A stretch of 64,000 nucleotides of DNA, taken from assembly GCF_000429445.1 (NCBI RefSeq), contig NZ_AUBW01000009.1, positions 152,219 to 216,218 of the forward strand. The letters are read 5' to 3'. Position 1 is the stretch's first letter. Each line of letters opens with the position of its first letter. This document shows positions 1 to 8,083 of the stretch, piece by piece. The notes beneath the pieces are model-generated. The model was not told the origin of the DNA and did not search any database. It saw only the letters and a list, made by a program, of their open reading frames with translations. The position numbers and the translations under genes were made by a program. The stretch comes from Algoriphagus terrigena DSM 22685. Its GTDB lineage: Bacteria > Bacteroidota > Bacteroidia > Cytophagales > Cyclobacteriaceae.

Positions 1-565
1 TCTCCACATCTACGTTTCCTTTGAAGTTCTCCACGCGGAATGAACCGCCGGAGCTCTGGGTTCTGACCGATCCGCTGCTATTCAGCACTTGAATACTCCC
101 ACCGCTGGTCTCAACTTCCTGCTTTCCGTTTAATCCGTCGATTGCGATCGAACCCCCACTGGACTGAAACTTGGAGGACATCTCCTTCGGCACTTTGATC
201 TTAAAGGACAAATTCATCTTGCTGCGTCCGCTGTTCATCTTTCTCCGCACAAGCAGATTAATGGTGTTTCCGCTCTGACTGATGTCGAGGTTATAGTTTT
301 CCAGTTCTTTCTCTACAGCCGCATCTTCCATTTCGATTTCCCGGCCGTCGAGCTTCACATACATGTCGACGACGACTTCATTGCCGTTAGCGCCGGTGAC
401 GGCGACTGACGAGCCGGAGGTCTCTACATTGAGATTGCCTGCACCGCTGAGTGTGAACTTTTTGGTGAGGTAGGGATTCGCGCGAAACTCAGAAGCAAAA
501 GCTGTGAGCTGCAGGGAAAGCAAAGCAAGGAGGGCAAAAGCGAAGGTTGTTTTCAGAGGTTTCAT
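1..565 (-). CDS. Exported DUF4097/GIN-like beta-helix protein (3' end outside window)
   Basis: Reading the minus strand from an ATG at 563-565 gives an uninterrupted frame of about 188 codons that runs off the left edge. It starts with MKPLKTTF and a hydrophobic signal peptide ending near LTAFA. It then shows short repeated strands rich in SGGS/SGS (ETSGSSVAV, SSGGSIAIDG, TSGGSIQV, SSGGSFRVEN), typical of DUF4097/head-GIN proteins that fold as a right-handed beta-helix on the outside of the membrane. Biochemical function of the family is unknown. It is the first of three such proteins in the permease cluster, and a sigma-54-like box lies at 606-621. The exact family (DUF4097 or DUF2807) is uncertain because the C-terminus is missing. 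Confidence 0.8.
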   Translation of the reverse strand, partial: MKPLKTTFAFALLALLSLQLTAFASEFRANPYLTKKFTLSGAGNLNVETSGSSVAVTGANGNEVVVDMYVKLDGREIEMEDAAVEKELENYNLDISQSGNTINLLVRRKMNSGRSKMNLSFKIKVPKEMSSKFQSSGGSIAIDGLNGKQEVETSGGSIQVLNSSGSVRTQSSGGSFRVENFKGNVDVE

Positions 566-605
566 GGGAACTGGTTTTTTGGACAGTTTAAGTACCCACC
601 TCCAT

Positions 606-621
606 TCCTACTATTGTGCCA
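606..621 (-). promoter_or_regulatory. Possible sigma-54-type promoter
   Basis: Minus-strand sequence TGGCACAATAGTAGGA, about 40 nt upstream of the start at 565. The -24 half TGGCAC is exact. The -12 half has GG rather than the expected GC, so this is a weak match. It is listed because the same TGGCACAA start recurs upstream of the genes at 6956-7648 and 14641-15894, and a sigma-54 activator gene is in the same cluster. Confidence 0.3.
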
Positions 622-814
622 TTACCAAATCAGGCAAACCAAGCTCTAATCGCCATTTTTCAAAAAATCACCCGTCCGGCACGGACATTTTTGTTCGGTT
701 TCGGGCGAAAGGCGGCAGCGCGTGTGGTTTCATGAAAAAACATTTCTCAGTAATTGGAATAAACACAATCGCCCAGATGAAAAACCCATTGACTACAGTG
801 GGTCACAAATAACA

Positions 815-840
815 AAGCCCACCTTTTAAACGGTGGGCTT
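815..840 (-). terminator. Rho-independent terminator
   Basis: Perfect 9-bp stem AAGCCCACC/GGTGGGCTT with an 8-nt loop. On the minus strand it is followed by a T-rich stretch. It lies about 80 nt past the stop of the gene at 921-1616. Confidence 0.75.
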
Positions 841-920
841 CGTTAGTATGTGGATTAGTCATAAATCCGTTCTTGGGGCATAGTCAGTGTATGTCTGAGC
901 AGACAGATAACCCCCGGTTC

Positions 921-1616
921 TTATCTTTTCCTGATGCTGCTGGAACCTGACACTTTGATCTCTCCCATTCTCGGCGAACCAGAATAAACCACGTCTCCCG
1001 AGCCGGAAGCATGTAACGAAACCATTCCCAGATCACCCACATACGTCCCGCCGGAGCCCGATTTGGACACATTCAGCTCCTCGATGGAGAGATTTTCGGC
1101 TTCAAAGTCCCCCGAGCCAGATTGCTTAATCTCTGCATCTCCCACGGAACCCGAATCAATCGTCACCTTTGCAGATCCTGAAATGGATGCTTCCAGGTCA
1201 TCGGCTCGCAGACCTTGCATGATGATGTCTCCCGAACCCGAGAGACCGATATAGAACTCATCTGCGGTGACATCGGATTTCACCGTCATCTTGCCAGATC
1301 CCGAGCATTTTACTCCCTCCAGCGTCTTGTAAGTAACATAGAATTTCAGGCTCACATTGTTGTAGTTGCCTTTGACGAGTCCAAGTTGGAGTACATCCCC
1401 TTCGATTTCTGTTCTCACTTCCTCCAGCGAAACACCCTTGGCTTCAATCTTAATCTCTTCTTTGTCTCCCTCCACCAAGATCACGTCCCAGCTACCGCCG
1501 GAGTGGACTTTGGTAAATGAGCCCGGGGTTCTGGTTTCAGTTTGTTGGGCTTGTACGCATGATGCCAAAGCAAAAGCTGAAAGGGCAAATGCGGCGATTT
1601 TAAAGTAGTTTTTCAT
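921..1616 (-). CDS. Head-GIN domain (DUF2807) lipoprotein
   Basis: 231 residues. The N-terminus has a lipoprotein signal with the lipobox LASC (Cys20), so the mature protein should be lipid-anchored. The rest is a DUF2807/head-GIN domain: it begins with the family hallmark RTPGSFTKVHSGGSWDVIL and carries regular SGSG(D/K) turns in every rung (GSGKMTV, GSGDIIM, GSAKVTI, GSGDFEA, GSGGTYV), ending in a Ser/Gly-rich cap. DUF2807 proteins are predicted surface beta-helices with no assigned activity. It is preceded by a copy of the dispersed 62-nt element (1646-1707) and followed by a terminator. Close paralogue of the protein at 6956-7648. Confidence 0.88.
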   Translation of the reverse strand: MKNYFKIAAFALSAFALASCVQAQQTETRTPGSFTKVHSGGSWDVILVEGDKEEIKIEAKGVSLEEVRTEIEGDVLQLGLVKGNYNNVSLKFYVTYKTLEGVKCSGSGKMTVKSDVTADEFYIGLSGSGDIIMQGLRADDLEASISGSAKVTIDSGSVGDAEIKQSGSGDFEAENLSIEELNVSKSGSGGTYVGDLGMVSLHASGSGDVVYSGSPRMGEIKVSGSSSIRKR

Positions 1617-1645
1617 ATGATTATAATTTGATTTTTAAAGGCCAT

Positions 1646-1707
1646 ATGGAATCTCGCATGGTGAATAATCATTCCGGTATGTGTTGCTGGCAACATGCTC
1701 GATTTCA
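1646..1707. repeat. Dispersed 62-nt element, copy 1
   Basis: ATGGAATCTCGC, 38 nt, TGCTCGATTTCA on the plus strand. The block ATGGAAT lies 29 nt from the start codon of the gene at 921-1616, separated by an A/T-rich leader. The two ends are imperfect inverted copies of each other (ATGGAATCTCGC against TGAAATCGAGCA). The 38-nt centre differs between copies. Other copies: 7674-7735, 39636-39697 and a partial one at 32395-32430. Confidence 0.7.
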
Positions 1708-1761
1708 TGACTTATAATTGAAAGATGCAAAATTTTAAAATTTGAAAATTGGTTTAGTATT

Positions 1762-1832
1762 CGGCTCTTGATTCTCGTCTCTTGGTTCTTGATTCTAACT
1801 TCTCCCGTCTTGATACTCGATACTATAGAATC
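1762..1832. repeat. Low-complexity CTTGATTCT-type repeat tract
   Basis: Degenerate direct repeats of CTTGATTCT/CTTGGTTCT/TTGATACTCGATACT. Similar tracts lie at 4262-4332, 6888-6945, 7978-8030, 10560-10627 and 39502-39590, always between genes. Their origin is unknown; they look like slippage-expanded spacer DNA. Confidence 0.6.
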
Positions 1833-4257
1833 ACTCATTCTTGATGCTCTTCACAGGATTGGCCCAAGCTGCTTTGAGCGTCTGGGAGGTAACCGTGATC
1901 GCTGCGATCGTTCCAGCCAGCAGCCCCGCCCACAAAAACACCGTCCAACTGACTCCGATCTTGTAAGCGAAATCATCAAGCCAGTTGTTCATCCCAAACC
2001 AAGAGATCGGGATGGCGATCAAAAAGCCAAACGCGACGAGTTTCAGGAAATCCTTGCCCAAAAGCATCAGGATATTGCCAGTCTCGGCTCCCATCACTTT
2101 GCGGATGCCAATCTCCCGTGTGCGCTGCTCCGTGGCAAAGGTCACCAAGCCCAACAGCCCCAAAACAGAAATAAAGATCGTCAAGGCGGAGAAAAAGGTG
2201 AAGATTGTCTTGACCCGATTTTCCGCCTCATACTGGCGATTGAATCCTTCATCCACGAAGTTTGGCTCGAAAGGAAAATCAGGTCTGGCTTCCGCCCACT
2301 CGTCTTTTAAATAGGCCAACACCTGGTCTCTTTGGTCTGCGTCCATCTTTACACTCACCTGATTCATCCGATTCTGGGGGATGTAAAATACAATTGGAAC
2401 GATCGGCTGATGGAGACTTTCGAAGTGAAAGTCCTTCATCACTCCGGTCACAAAGCCACGTCTGCCTCCATAGAGAAACTGCTTGCCGATAGCCTCCTCT
2501 GGACTGCTCCACCCCACTTGTTGCACCGCGGTTTCGTTGAGGACAAAAGCCTCGGTAGAGTCGCTCGCCAGTGTGAAATCAAAGTCACGTCCGGCAACCA
2601 AGGGAATACCATAGGTCTCCAAAAAGTTGTGTCCGACCTGAATATCCGCAATCCGGATGTTCAGCTGGCTCATTTCACCATTAACCTCGGCTGTACTTCC
2701 CTGCGAGTCCAAAAGTCGTCCAGAGGGAACTCTTGTGGACACTGTCACAGACTGAATCCCCGGGTGATTTTCCAAGCGATCCTTGAAAATCCGAAAGTTC
2801 TCTGTAATCCGCGCACTGGTAGGCAGGACGACGATATCGTCCTTTTTGAATCCCAGGTCCTTGCTCTGCATGAAGTTCAGCTGGTTCACCACCACCAAGA
2901 CGGCTACGATCAAGATTACCGAAATGGCAAACTGTCCGATCACCAAGACACTACGGAAGCGCTCGTGGACTTTTCCTGCTTTAAAAGCTCCCTTGAGCAC
3001 TTTGGCAGGGACAAATCCCGACAAAAACAAGGCGGGATAACTACCCGAAATGAAGCCCACGAATGCTATAATCCCAAAAATGAGCAGCAGATATTGCGGA
3101 TTTTGAATGAAATTCAAGCTCAGTGGCCGCTCGGTGAAGTCCGAGAATGTGGGCAGGAATAGATAGACCAACATCAAGGCTAAGACCATGGAGAAAAAGG
3201 TCATGACAAATGACTCTCCCAAAAACTGTTTGATCAACAATCCACGATCGGCACCCATCACCTTCCTCAACCCCACTTCCATTGAGCGTAGAGAAGACCG
3301 CGCTGTGGACAGGTTCATGAAATTGATACAGGCGATCAGCAGGATGAAAAACGCCACTGCCAAGTAGATGTACACGTAATCGATATTGCCGTTTGGCTCG
3401 ATCTCGGAGTCGAGATTCGAGTGGAGATGCACATCGCCGATCGGCCAGAGAATCAGCTGAGTGCCCTTAGACACGGGAATTCCGGCTTGGTTTTCACCCA
3501 TGTGCCGGTCGATCAGCGCGGGTAGTTTGGCTTCGAATTCTTTGTAATCCAATCCGGCTCTCAGCTTGATAAAGGTGGAGAAGTTATTCGACCCAAAGTT
3601 GGACATGAAAGGCTCCAAACCGCCGTAAAACTGGACCACCGGAACCATCGACGCCAAAAAGTCGACGTGGAAATGGGAATTTTCAGGCATGTCTTTCATC
3701 ACTCCGCGAACTTGGAAAGTCGTTTCCTGTCCGTTCAGTACTGCCAAAAGTTCTTTGCCCACCGCATTCTCATCTCCGAAATAACGCTTCGCAGTACTTT
3801 CGGAGAGCACAATTCCATCTGCTTCATTGAGTGCGGATTTCCCTTCTCCCTCCAAGATCTCCCAGGAAAACAAATCAAAAGCCTCCGGATCGGCAAAGAA
3901 AAACCGTTCTTCCTCGAACGCGTCGCCCCCTGACTTGATGAGCGGGTCGAAATTGAAGAGGCGGGCAGAGACCTCTACATCCTCCGGAAAGTCAGACTTG
4001 ATCAAGGGCCCAAACGGAGGAGCGGTATGGCCCAGATGCAAGCTCGTCTGTCCGTCGGCGTTGTTCCAAGCCCGCGACACGCGAAAGATGCGATCTGCGT
4101 CCGGATGGTATTTGTCATAGCTCACCTCAAACTGCACGTAGAGCAAAATGACAATACTCACCGCCATCCCGATTGCCAGACCGATCAGATTGATCAGCAC
4201 ATACATCGGATGTTTTCTGGCATTGCGAAAGACAATCTTGAAATAGTTTTTAAACAT
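1831..4257 (-). CDS. ABC transporter permease, MacB/FtsX type (paralogue 1)
   Basis: 808 residues. It has the two-copy layout common in Bacteroidota: TM1 (about 18-42), a MacB-type periplasmic core, a first FtsX domain with motif CINFMNLSTARS then EVGLRKVMGADR, a further TM near 430-450, a second periplasmic domain, and a C-terminal FtsX domain with EQRTREIGIRKVMGAETGNI. These proteins couple ATP hydrolysis by a separate ATPase to mechanical work across the inner membrane, usually export of peptides, lipids or antimicrobials. The substrate cannot be read from sequence. There is no ATP-binding domain. It starts with MFKNYFKI like its neighbours and lies 72 nt downstream of the gene at 4330-6756, probably co-transcribed. 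Confidence 0.9.
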   Translation of the reverse strand: MFKNYFKIVFRNARKHPMYVLINLIGLAIGMAVSIVILLYVQFEVSYDKYHPDADRIFRVSRAWNNADGQTSLHLGHTAPPFGPLIKSDFPEDVEVSARLFNFDPLIKSGGDAFEEERFFFADPEAFDLFSWEILEGEGKSALNEADGIVLSESTAKRYFGDENAVGKELLAVLNGQETTFQVRGVMKDMPENSHFHVDFLASMVPVVQFYGGLEPFMSNFGSNNFSTFIKLRAGLDYKEFEAKLPALIDRHMGENQAGIPVSKGTQLILWPIGDVHLHSNLDSEIEPNGNIDYVYIYLAVAFFILLIACINFMNLSTARSSLRSMEVGLRKVMGADRGLLIKQFLGESFVMTFFSMVLALMLVYLFLPTFSDFTERPLSLNFIQNPQYLLLIFGIIAFVGFISGSYPALFLSGFVPAKVLKGAFKAGKVHERFRSVLVIGQFAISVILIVAVLVVVNQLNFMQSKDLGFKKDDIVVLPTSARITENFRIFKDRLENHPGIQSVTVSTRVPSGRLLDSQGSTAEVNGEMSQLNIRIADIQVGHNFLETYGIPLVAGRDFDFTLASDSTEAFVLNETAVQQVGWSSPEEAIGKQFLYGGRRGFVTGVMKDFHFESLHQPIVPIVFYIPQNRMNQVSVKMDADQRDQVLAYLKDEWAEARPDFPFEPNFVDEGFNRQYEAENRVKTIFTFFSALTIFISVLGLLGLVTFATEQRTREIGIRKVMGAETGNILMLLGKDFLKLVAFGFLIAIPISWFGMNNWLDDFAYKIGVSWTVFLWAGLLAGTIAAITVTSQTLKAAWANPVKSIKNE

Positions 4258-4329
4258 GGTTCAGTTGGATTCTTGATTCTCGATTCTTGACTCTTGGTTC
4301 TTGATACTGATGTCTAATGTCTTGATACT

Positions 4330-6756
4330 TTATTCGCTTTTCAGACTTTTGACCGGGTTGATGATAGCCGCACTAATTGCTTGGTAGCTGACCGTCAGCA
4401 ATGCGATAAGTAAGGTAATTCCTCCTGCCAGGAGAAAAACCAAAGGATCCAGTGGCGTGCGGAAAGCGAAAGATTCCAGCCAGGAATCCATCGCAAACCA
4501 CGCGATCGGAATAGCAAATAGGAAGGCAATTCCCACCAGTTTGGCGAAGTTGAGCGTCAGCAGAAAAACAATACTTCCTACCGAGGCTCCCAGTACTTTT
4601 CTAACTCCAATTTCTTTTGTTCTCAAAAAGGCCGTGTAAGCCGCCAAACCAAACAAACCGATACAGGCAATCAAAATCGCCAAAATGGAAAATACGCCCA
4701 AGATCTTTCCGGAAACCTGCTCGCTGCGATAGAGCTGGGCCAGGTCATTGTCCAGAAAGAAATACGACAAAGATGTACCGTCAGATAGCTCAGCCCAGTG
4801 GGATTCCAGTCCTTTGACGACGGCTTCCTGTTGGCCTGAGGCAAATTTGATGACTAAGAAATTTTCATTGCCACGGAGATTATCCACATGAAACATCACC
4901 AACGGAGTTACTTGGGTATGAAGAGATTCGAAATTGAAATTAGCGACGACTCCAATCACGGTGAGCTCAACTTCCTGGGTTTGACCATTGATGTCCGTCC
5001 TGGTTTTCAGCTTTTGGCCAATGGGATTTTGTTCACCAAAAAACACCTTGACTGCCTCTTTATTGAGAATCAAGGAAAGTGAATCGTTGAAATTTTCTTC
5101 AAAAACCCGCCCTTCCAAAGGATCAATTCCCATGGTTTGGAAAAAATGATCATCTCCTGCAAAACTTTTCGCAGTCAATACATCCCCTCCACCTGGTTTG
5201 GTGAATTGAACCCCCGCGCTGCCTTTGCCAGGCAAGCTGCTGGATACTCCCACGGAGAGCACTCCTGGCATTTTTTCCATCTCTTCCTTCAATACTTCCC
5301 GCTTCTCCTGGTTGCCATATCGATCCAGAACCAATACGTTTTCCTTTTCAAAACCCAAACTGGTGGACTGGATAAAATTGATCTGCCGGTTGATAATCAG
5401 AGTTCCTGCGATCAGCATGATTGCGATTCCAAATTGGAAAACCACCAAGCCATTTCGCAGCCAATTGCCTCCGCCTGTCACTTCCAGCTTCCCTTTGAGA
5501 ATGCTGATGGTATTCAGTTTGGAAATATGAAATGCCGGATAATATCCAGCCAAAAGACCAACCAAAACCCCAAAACCCAGCAGAATTGGCAAGGCAAAAA
5601 GAACGGAGCTTAAATCGATTTTCAGCGACTTTTCTGCCAAGTCATTGAAAAAAGGCAAAACAAGATTCACCAGCACTATCCCCAGCAAAAGCGACACAAA
5701 AGTCAAAACCAAAGCCTCAAGTAAAAACTGGGTGATAATCTGACGGCGGTCCGACCCCATGGCTTTTCTCACACCGACTTCACGGGCTCGATCTGCTGAG
5801 CGGGCTGTAGCCAGGTTGATGAAATTGATGCAGGCCAAAGCCAGGATGAAAATTGCGATGGAAATAAAAATGTAGACGTAAAGTGAGTTGCCGTTGGGCC
5901 GCATCTCCCCTTCCAGATTGGAATGGAGGTGGATCGATGTCACAGGCTGGAGAAAATAGCGGTAGCCGTTTCCAGCTGCGGTATAATCCGCAAAAGAGAC
6001 TCCCAAATCCCGTTCAATCTGTCCGGCGGCATACTTGGACACCAGCCCAGGCAATTGGCTTTCAACCCTCATCGGATCGGTACCTTGGGCTAGTTTCAGA
6101 TACGTGAAAGCCGAAAACCCGGTAAAGTTCTCCTGCTCAAGTCCCGGAAAAGAAACGGAAGAAAAAAGAAAATCCAACTGCATGTGGGAATGCTCCGGCA
6201 GATCTGCCATGACTGCAGAAACCTCAAAATCCAAATCAAAAATCCTGAAGGATTTGCCGACTGGATTTTCAGCTTTGAAAAGCCTCGTGGCGGCTGTTTT
6301 CGACAATACGGCCGTATTAGGCTTGGCCAAAGCTTCATCTTGGCTTGCTCCCTGGAGGATCTCAAAATCAAAGACTTGGAAAAAATTAGAGTCTGCAGCA
6401 GCTCCGGACCTTTCCTCAAACTTCACATCCTCCACTTCTATCACGAATCCATCACCCAAATCGAAAAGGCGCGTGGATTCCTCCACTCCCTTGACTTCAT
6501 CGGCAATCACTTCAGAATAGCTGTCCGGAATGATCGCATAGAAGCTGTGATGATCAGGGTAAATCCGCTCCAAAGCCACCCGATAGATGTTTTCCTTATT
6601 GGGAATAAATCGGTCGTAGGACAGTTCATCCCTGACAAAAAGCATGATCAAGATGCAACAAACAAAGCCCAAGGTCAGCCCGAAGATGTTGATGGCGGTG
6701 TAAACCTTGTTTTTGACAAGATTTCTGTAGGCGATTTTCAGGTAGTTTTTGAACAT
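4330..6756 (-). CDS. ABC transporter permease, MacB/FtsX type (paralogue 2)
   Basis: 808 residues with the same double MacB-core/FtsX layout. Motifs are CINFINLATARS with EVGVRKAMGSDR in the first FtsX domain and LRTKEIGVRKVLGASVGSI in the second. It is clearly diverged from the other three paralogues in its periplasmic domains, as expected if each handles a different ligand or signal. The upstream gap (6757-6955) contains A/T-rich repeats and a weak sigma-54-like sequence (minus strand TGGCCACTGCGTGGCA, about 6803-6818). Inner-membrane location is predicted; the substrate is unknown. It probably relies on the ATPase encoded at 13411-14109. Confidence 0.9.
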   Translation of the reverse strand: MFKNYLKIAYRNLVKNKVYTAINIFGLTLGFVCCILIMLFVRDELSYDRFIPNKENIYRVALERIYPDHHSFYAIIPDSYSEVIADEVKGVEESTRLFDLGDGFVIEVEDVKFEERSGAAADSNFFQVFDFEILQGASQDEALAKPNTAVLSKTAATRLFKAENPVGKSFRIFDLDFEVSAVMADLPEHSHMQLDFLFSSVSFPGLEQENFTGFSAFTYLKLAQGTDPMRVESQLPGLVSKYAAGQIERDLGVSFADYTAAGNGYRYFLQPVTSIHLHSNLEGEMRPNGNSLYVYIFISIAIFILALACINFINLATARSADRAREVGVRKAMGSDRRQIITQFLLEALVLTFVSLLLGIVLVNLVLPFFNDLAEKSLKIDLSSVLFALPILLGFGVLVGLLAGYYPAFHISKLNTISILKGKLEVTGGGNWLRNGLVVFQFGIAIMLIAGTLIINRQINFIQSTSLGFEKENVLVLDRYGNQEKREVLKEEMEKMPGVLSVGVSSSLPGKGSAGVQFTKPGGGDVLTAKSFAGDDHFFQTMGIDPLEGRVFEENFNDSLSLILNKEAVKVFFGEQNPIGQKLKTRTDINGQTQEVELTVIGVVANFNFESLHTQVTPLVMFHVDNLRGNENFLVIKFASGQQEAVVKGLESHWAELSDGTSLSYFFLDNDLAQLYRSEQVSGKILGVFSILAILIACIGLFGLAAYTAFLRTKEIGVRKVLGASVGSIVFLLTLNFAKLVGIAFLFAIPIAWFAMDSWLESFAFRTPLDPLVFLLAGGITLLIALLTVSYQAISAAIINPVKSLKSE

Positions 6757-6955
6757 TTCCTAGAATTGCAAAATTGGAATATTGAAATATTGGAAAATTT
6801 ACTGCCACGCAGTGGCCAATCATCTACCTCGCCCGCCCTCGCTTTGGCCCGCGTCTCTTACCTACCTTATCTAAAGACCAACCTCTAGCTACTTGATTCT
6901 TCCCTCTTAATATTTAATCCTTGACACTTAGTACTTGACAACCAATCATTTAAGG

Positions 6956-7648
6956 CTACTCCTTGATCACCTTCGCGGAACCGGAAACACCAATGCTCTT
7001 CTTCTCGGGATCGCCGCGGTAATAGACATTTCCAGATCCGGAGGCTCCGACAGTCAAGACATCCGTGACTCCGATCGAAGTAGTACCTGAACCCGACTTA
7101 CCGATCTTGACAGCTTCCGCCACAAAATCGATCGCTTCCAGGTTGCCGGATCCCGACTGTCCGATGCTCGCACTTTCGGCTTGACCGCCTTCGATGGTGA
7201 TCTTTCCAGATCCACTCATACCGATGTCCAGTTTTTCGGCATTGATATTTCGGGTTGACAGACTACCAGACCCCGAAAGTCCGATGGTGAAATTTTTAGC
7301 TCCAAAGTCAGATTTCAACCTCATGTTACCGGAGCCACTCGTTCCGACAGATTCAAGTTCTCTCACGGTGATGTAGACTTTCAGATCCACGTTTTTCCAG
7401 TTCCCTTTTTCCAGCTTGATCTCGAGTCTTTCTCCGTCCAGATCCGTGATTACTTTGCTCAGGTCAAAGCTGTTGGCTTCGAGTCTGACTTCATCCTTGG
7501 AGCCTTTGGTGATCTCTACATCCCAGTTGCCACCGCTTTCTATCTGCGTGAAAGTACCGGGAGTTCGGATTTCAGACCTTTGGGCCATTGCTACAAAACC
7601 CATCAGGGAAAGGGCAAAAGACAGTGCGGAAATCTTAAATGTTTTCAT
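6956..7648 (-). CDS. Head-GIN domain (DUF2807) exported protein
   Basis: 230 residues with a cleavable signal peptide (cut near VAMA-Q), without a lipobox, unlike the paralogue at 921-1616. The mature part opens with RTPGTFTQIESGGNWDVEI and continues with SGSG turns in each rung (SGSGNMRL, SGSGSLST, SGSGKITI, SGSGNLEA, SGSGTTSI, SGSGNVYY), so it should form the same right-handed beta-helix. It sits between permease genes on the same strand. It is preceded by copy 2 of the dispersed element (7674-7735) and a sigma-54-like box (7773-7790). Its role beside FtsX-type permeases is not established; an outer-surface or periplasmic partner is one possibility. Confidence 0.87.
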   Translation of the reverse strand: MKTFKISALSFALSLMGFVAMAQRSEIRTPGTFTQIESGGNWDVEITKGSKDEVRLEANSFDLSKVITDLDGERLEIKLEKGNWKNVDLKVYITVRELESVGTSGSGNMRLKSDFGAKNFTIGLSGSGSLSTRNINAEKLDIGMSGSGKITIEGGQAESASIGQSGSGNLEAIDFVAEAVKIGKSGSGTTSIGVTDVLTVGASGSGNVYYRGDPEKKSIGVSGSAKVIKE

Positions 7649-7673
7649 GTGTATTTTTTTTTGAATTGGTCAC

Positions 7674-7735
7674 ATGGAATCTCGCTTGATAGATAAAAAT
7701 CTCTCATTTGACGTTTTGGGTCATGCTCGATTTCA
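7674..7735. repeat. Dispersed 62-nt element, copy 2
   Basis: ATGGAATCTCGC, 38 nt, TGCTCGATTTCA. ATGGAAT lies 25 nt from the start codon of the gene at 6956-7648. The centre shares GATAGATA with copy 3 (39636-39697). End blocks are identical to copy 1 although the centres are unrelated, which argues that the ends are under selection or were recently copied. Confidence 0.7.
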
Positions 7736-8083
7736 TGGGGTTTTGGTGTGTGTTAGTTTCCAGATTTATTAATGCCAGAGATTGTGCCAAGGTAAAAACT
7801 CCCCTTTCCATTGTCTCAAGCGGTTTAGTGAAGAAGATTTTGTCCGAGAAAAGTCAGTTTTGACCGTAAGCGGACGAAGACAGTGTTCAGTCGGCAGTCT
7901 CAGCATGCAAACCTCTGTCCCTTGGATGCAGATTCTTCACTAAAAGTTGCATCAGAAATAGTATCGAGCAGCAAGACGTAAGTATCAAGATCAAAGACGC
8001 AAGAGGGAGCCGAAGTATCAAGAACCTCTTCCGTCTTCCGTCATCCAGCACCCAACATCGGACACCTAGCTTCTGACACAAAA
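7736..8083. other. Intergenic region with promoter-like box and repeats
   Basis: No gene recognised. It contains the sigma-54-like box at 7773-7790 and, at about 7978-8030, a tract of TATCAAGA-type low-complexity repeats next to the stop of the permease gene at 8084. Confidence 0.5.
7773..7790 (-). promoter_or_regulatory. Possible sigma-54-type promoter
   Basis: Minus strand TTGGCACAATCTCTGGCA. The -24 half TTGGCAC is exact. The -12 half reads TGGCA, with its GC one base further than the usual spacing. It closely resembles the box upstream of 14641-15894 (TGGCACAACCTTTGGCA). It is about 125 nt upstream of the start at 7648. Confidence 0.35.

Larger units (their letters stand above)
566..920. 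other. Intergenic region between two exported-protein genes
   Basis: No convincing gene. It holds the sigma-54-like box at 606-621 serving the gene ending at the left edge and the terminator at 815-840 serving the gene at 921-1616. A possible 102-codon frame at 504-812 on the plus strand overlaps the signal-peptide region of the minus-strand gene and has no recognisable features. Confidence 0.6.

Noticed and set aside
1768..2310. Plus-strand frames opposite the permease genes, including 2332-3162 and 6184-6888
   Set aside because: Antisense shadows of long conserved permease genes; composition is not protein-like and there are no recognisable domains.
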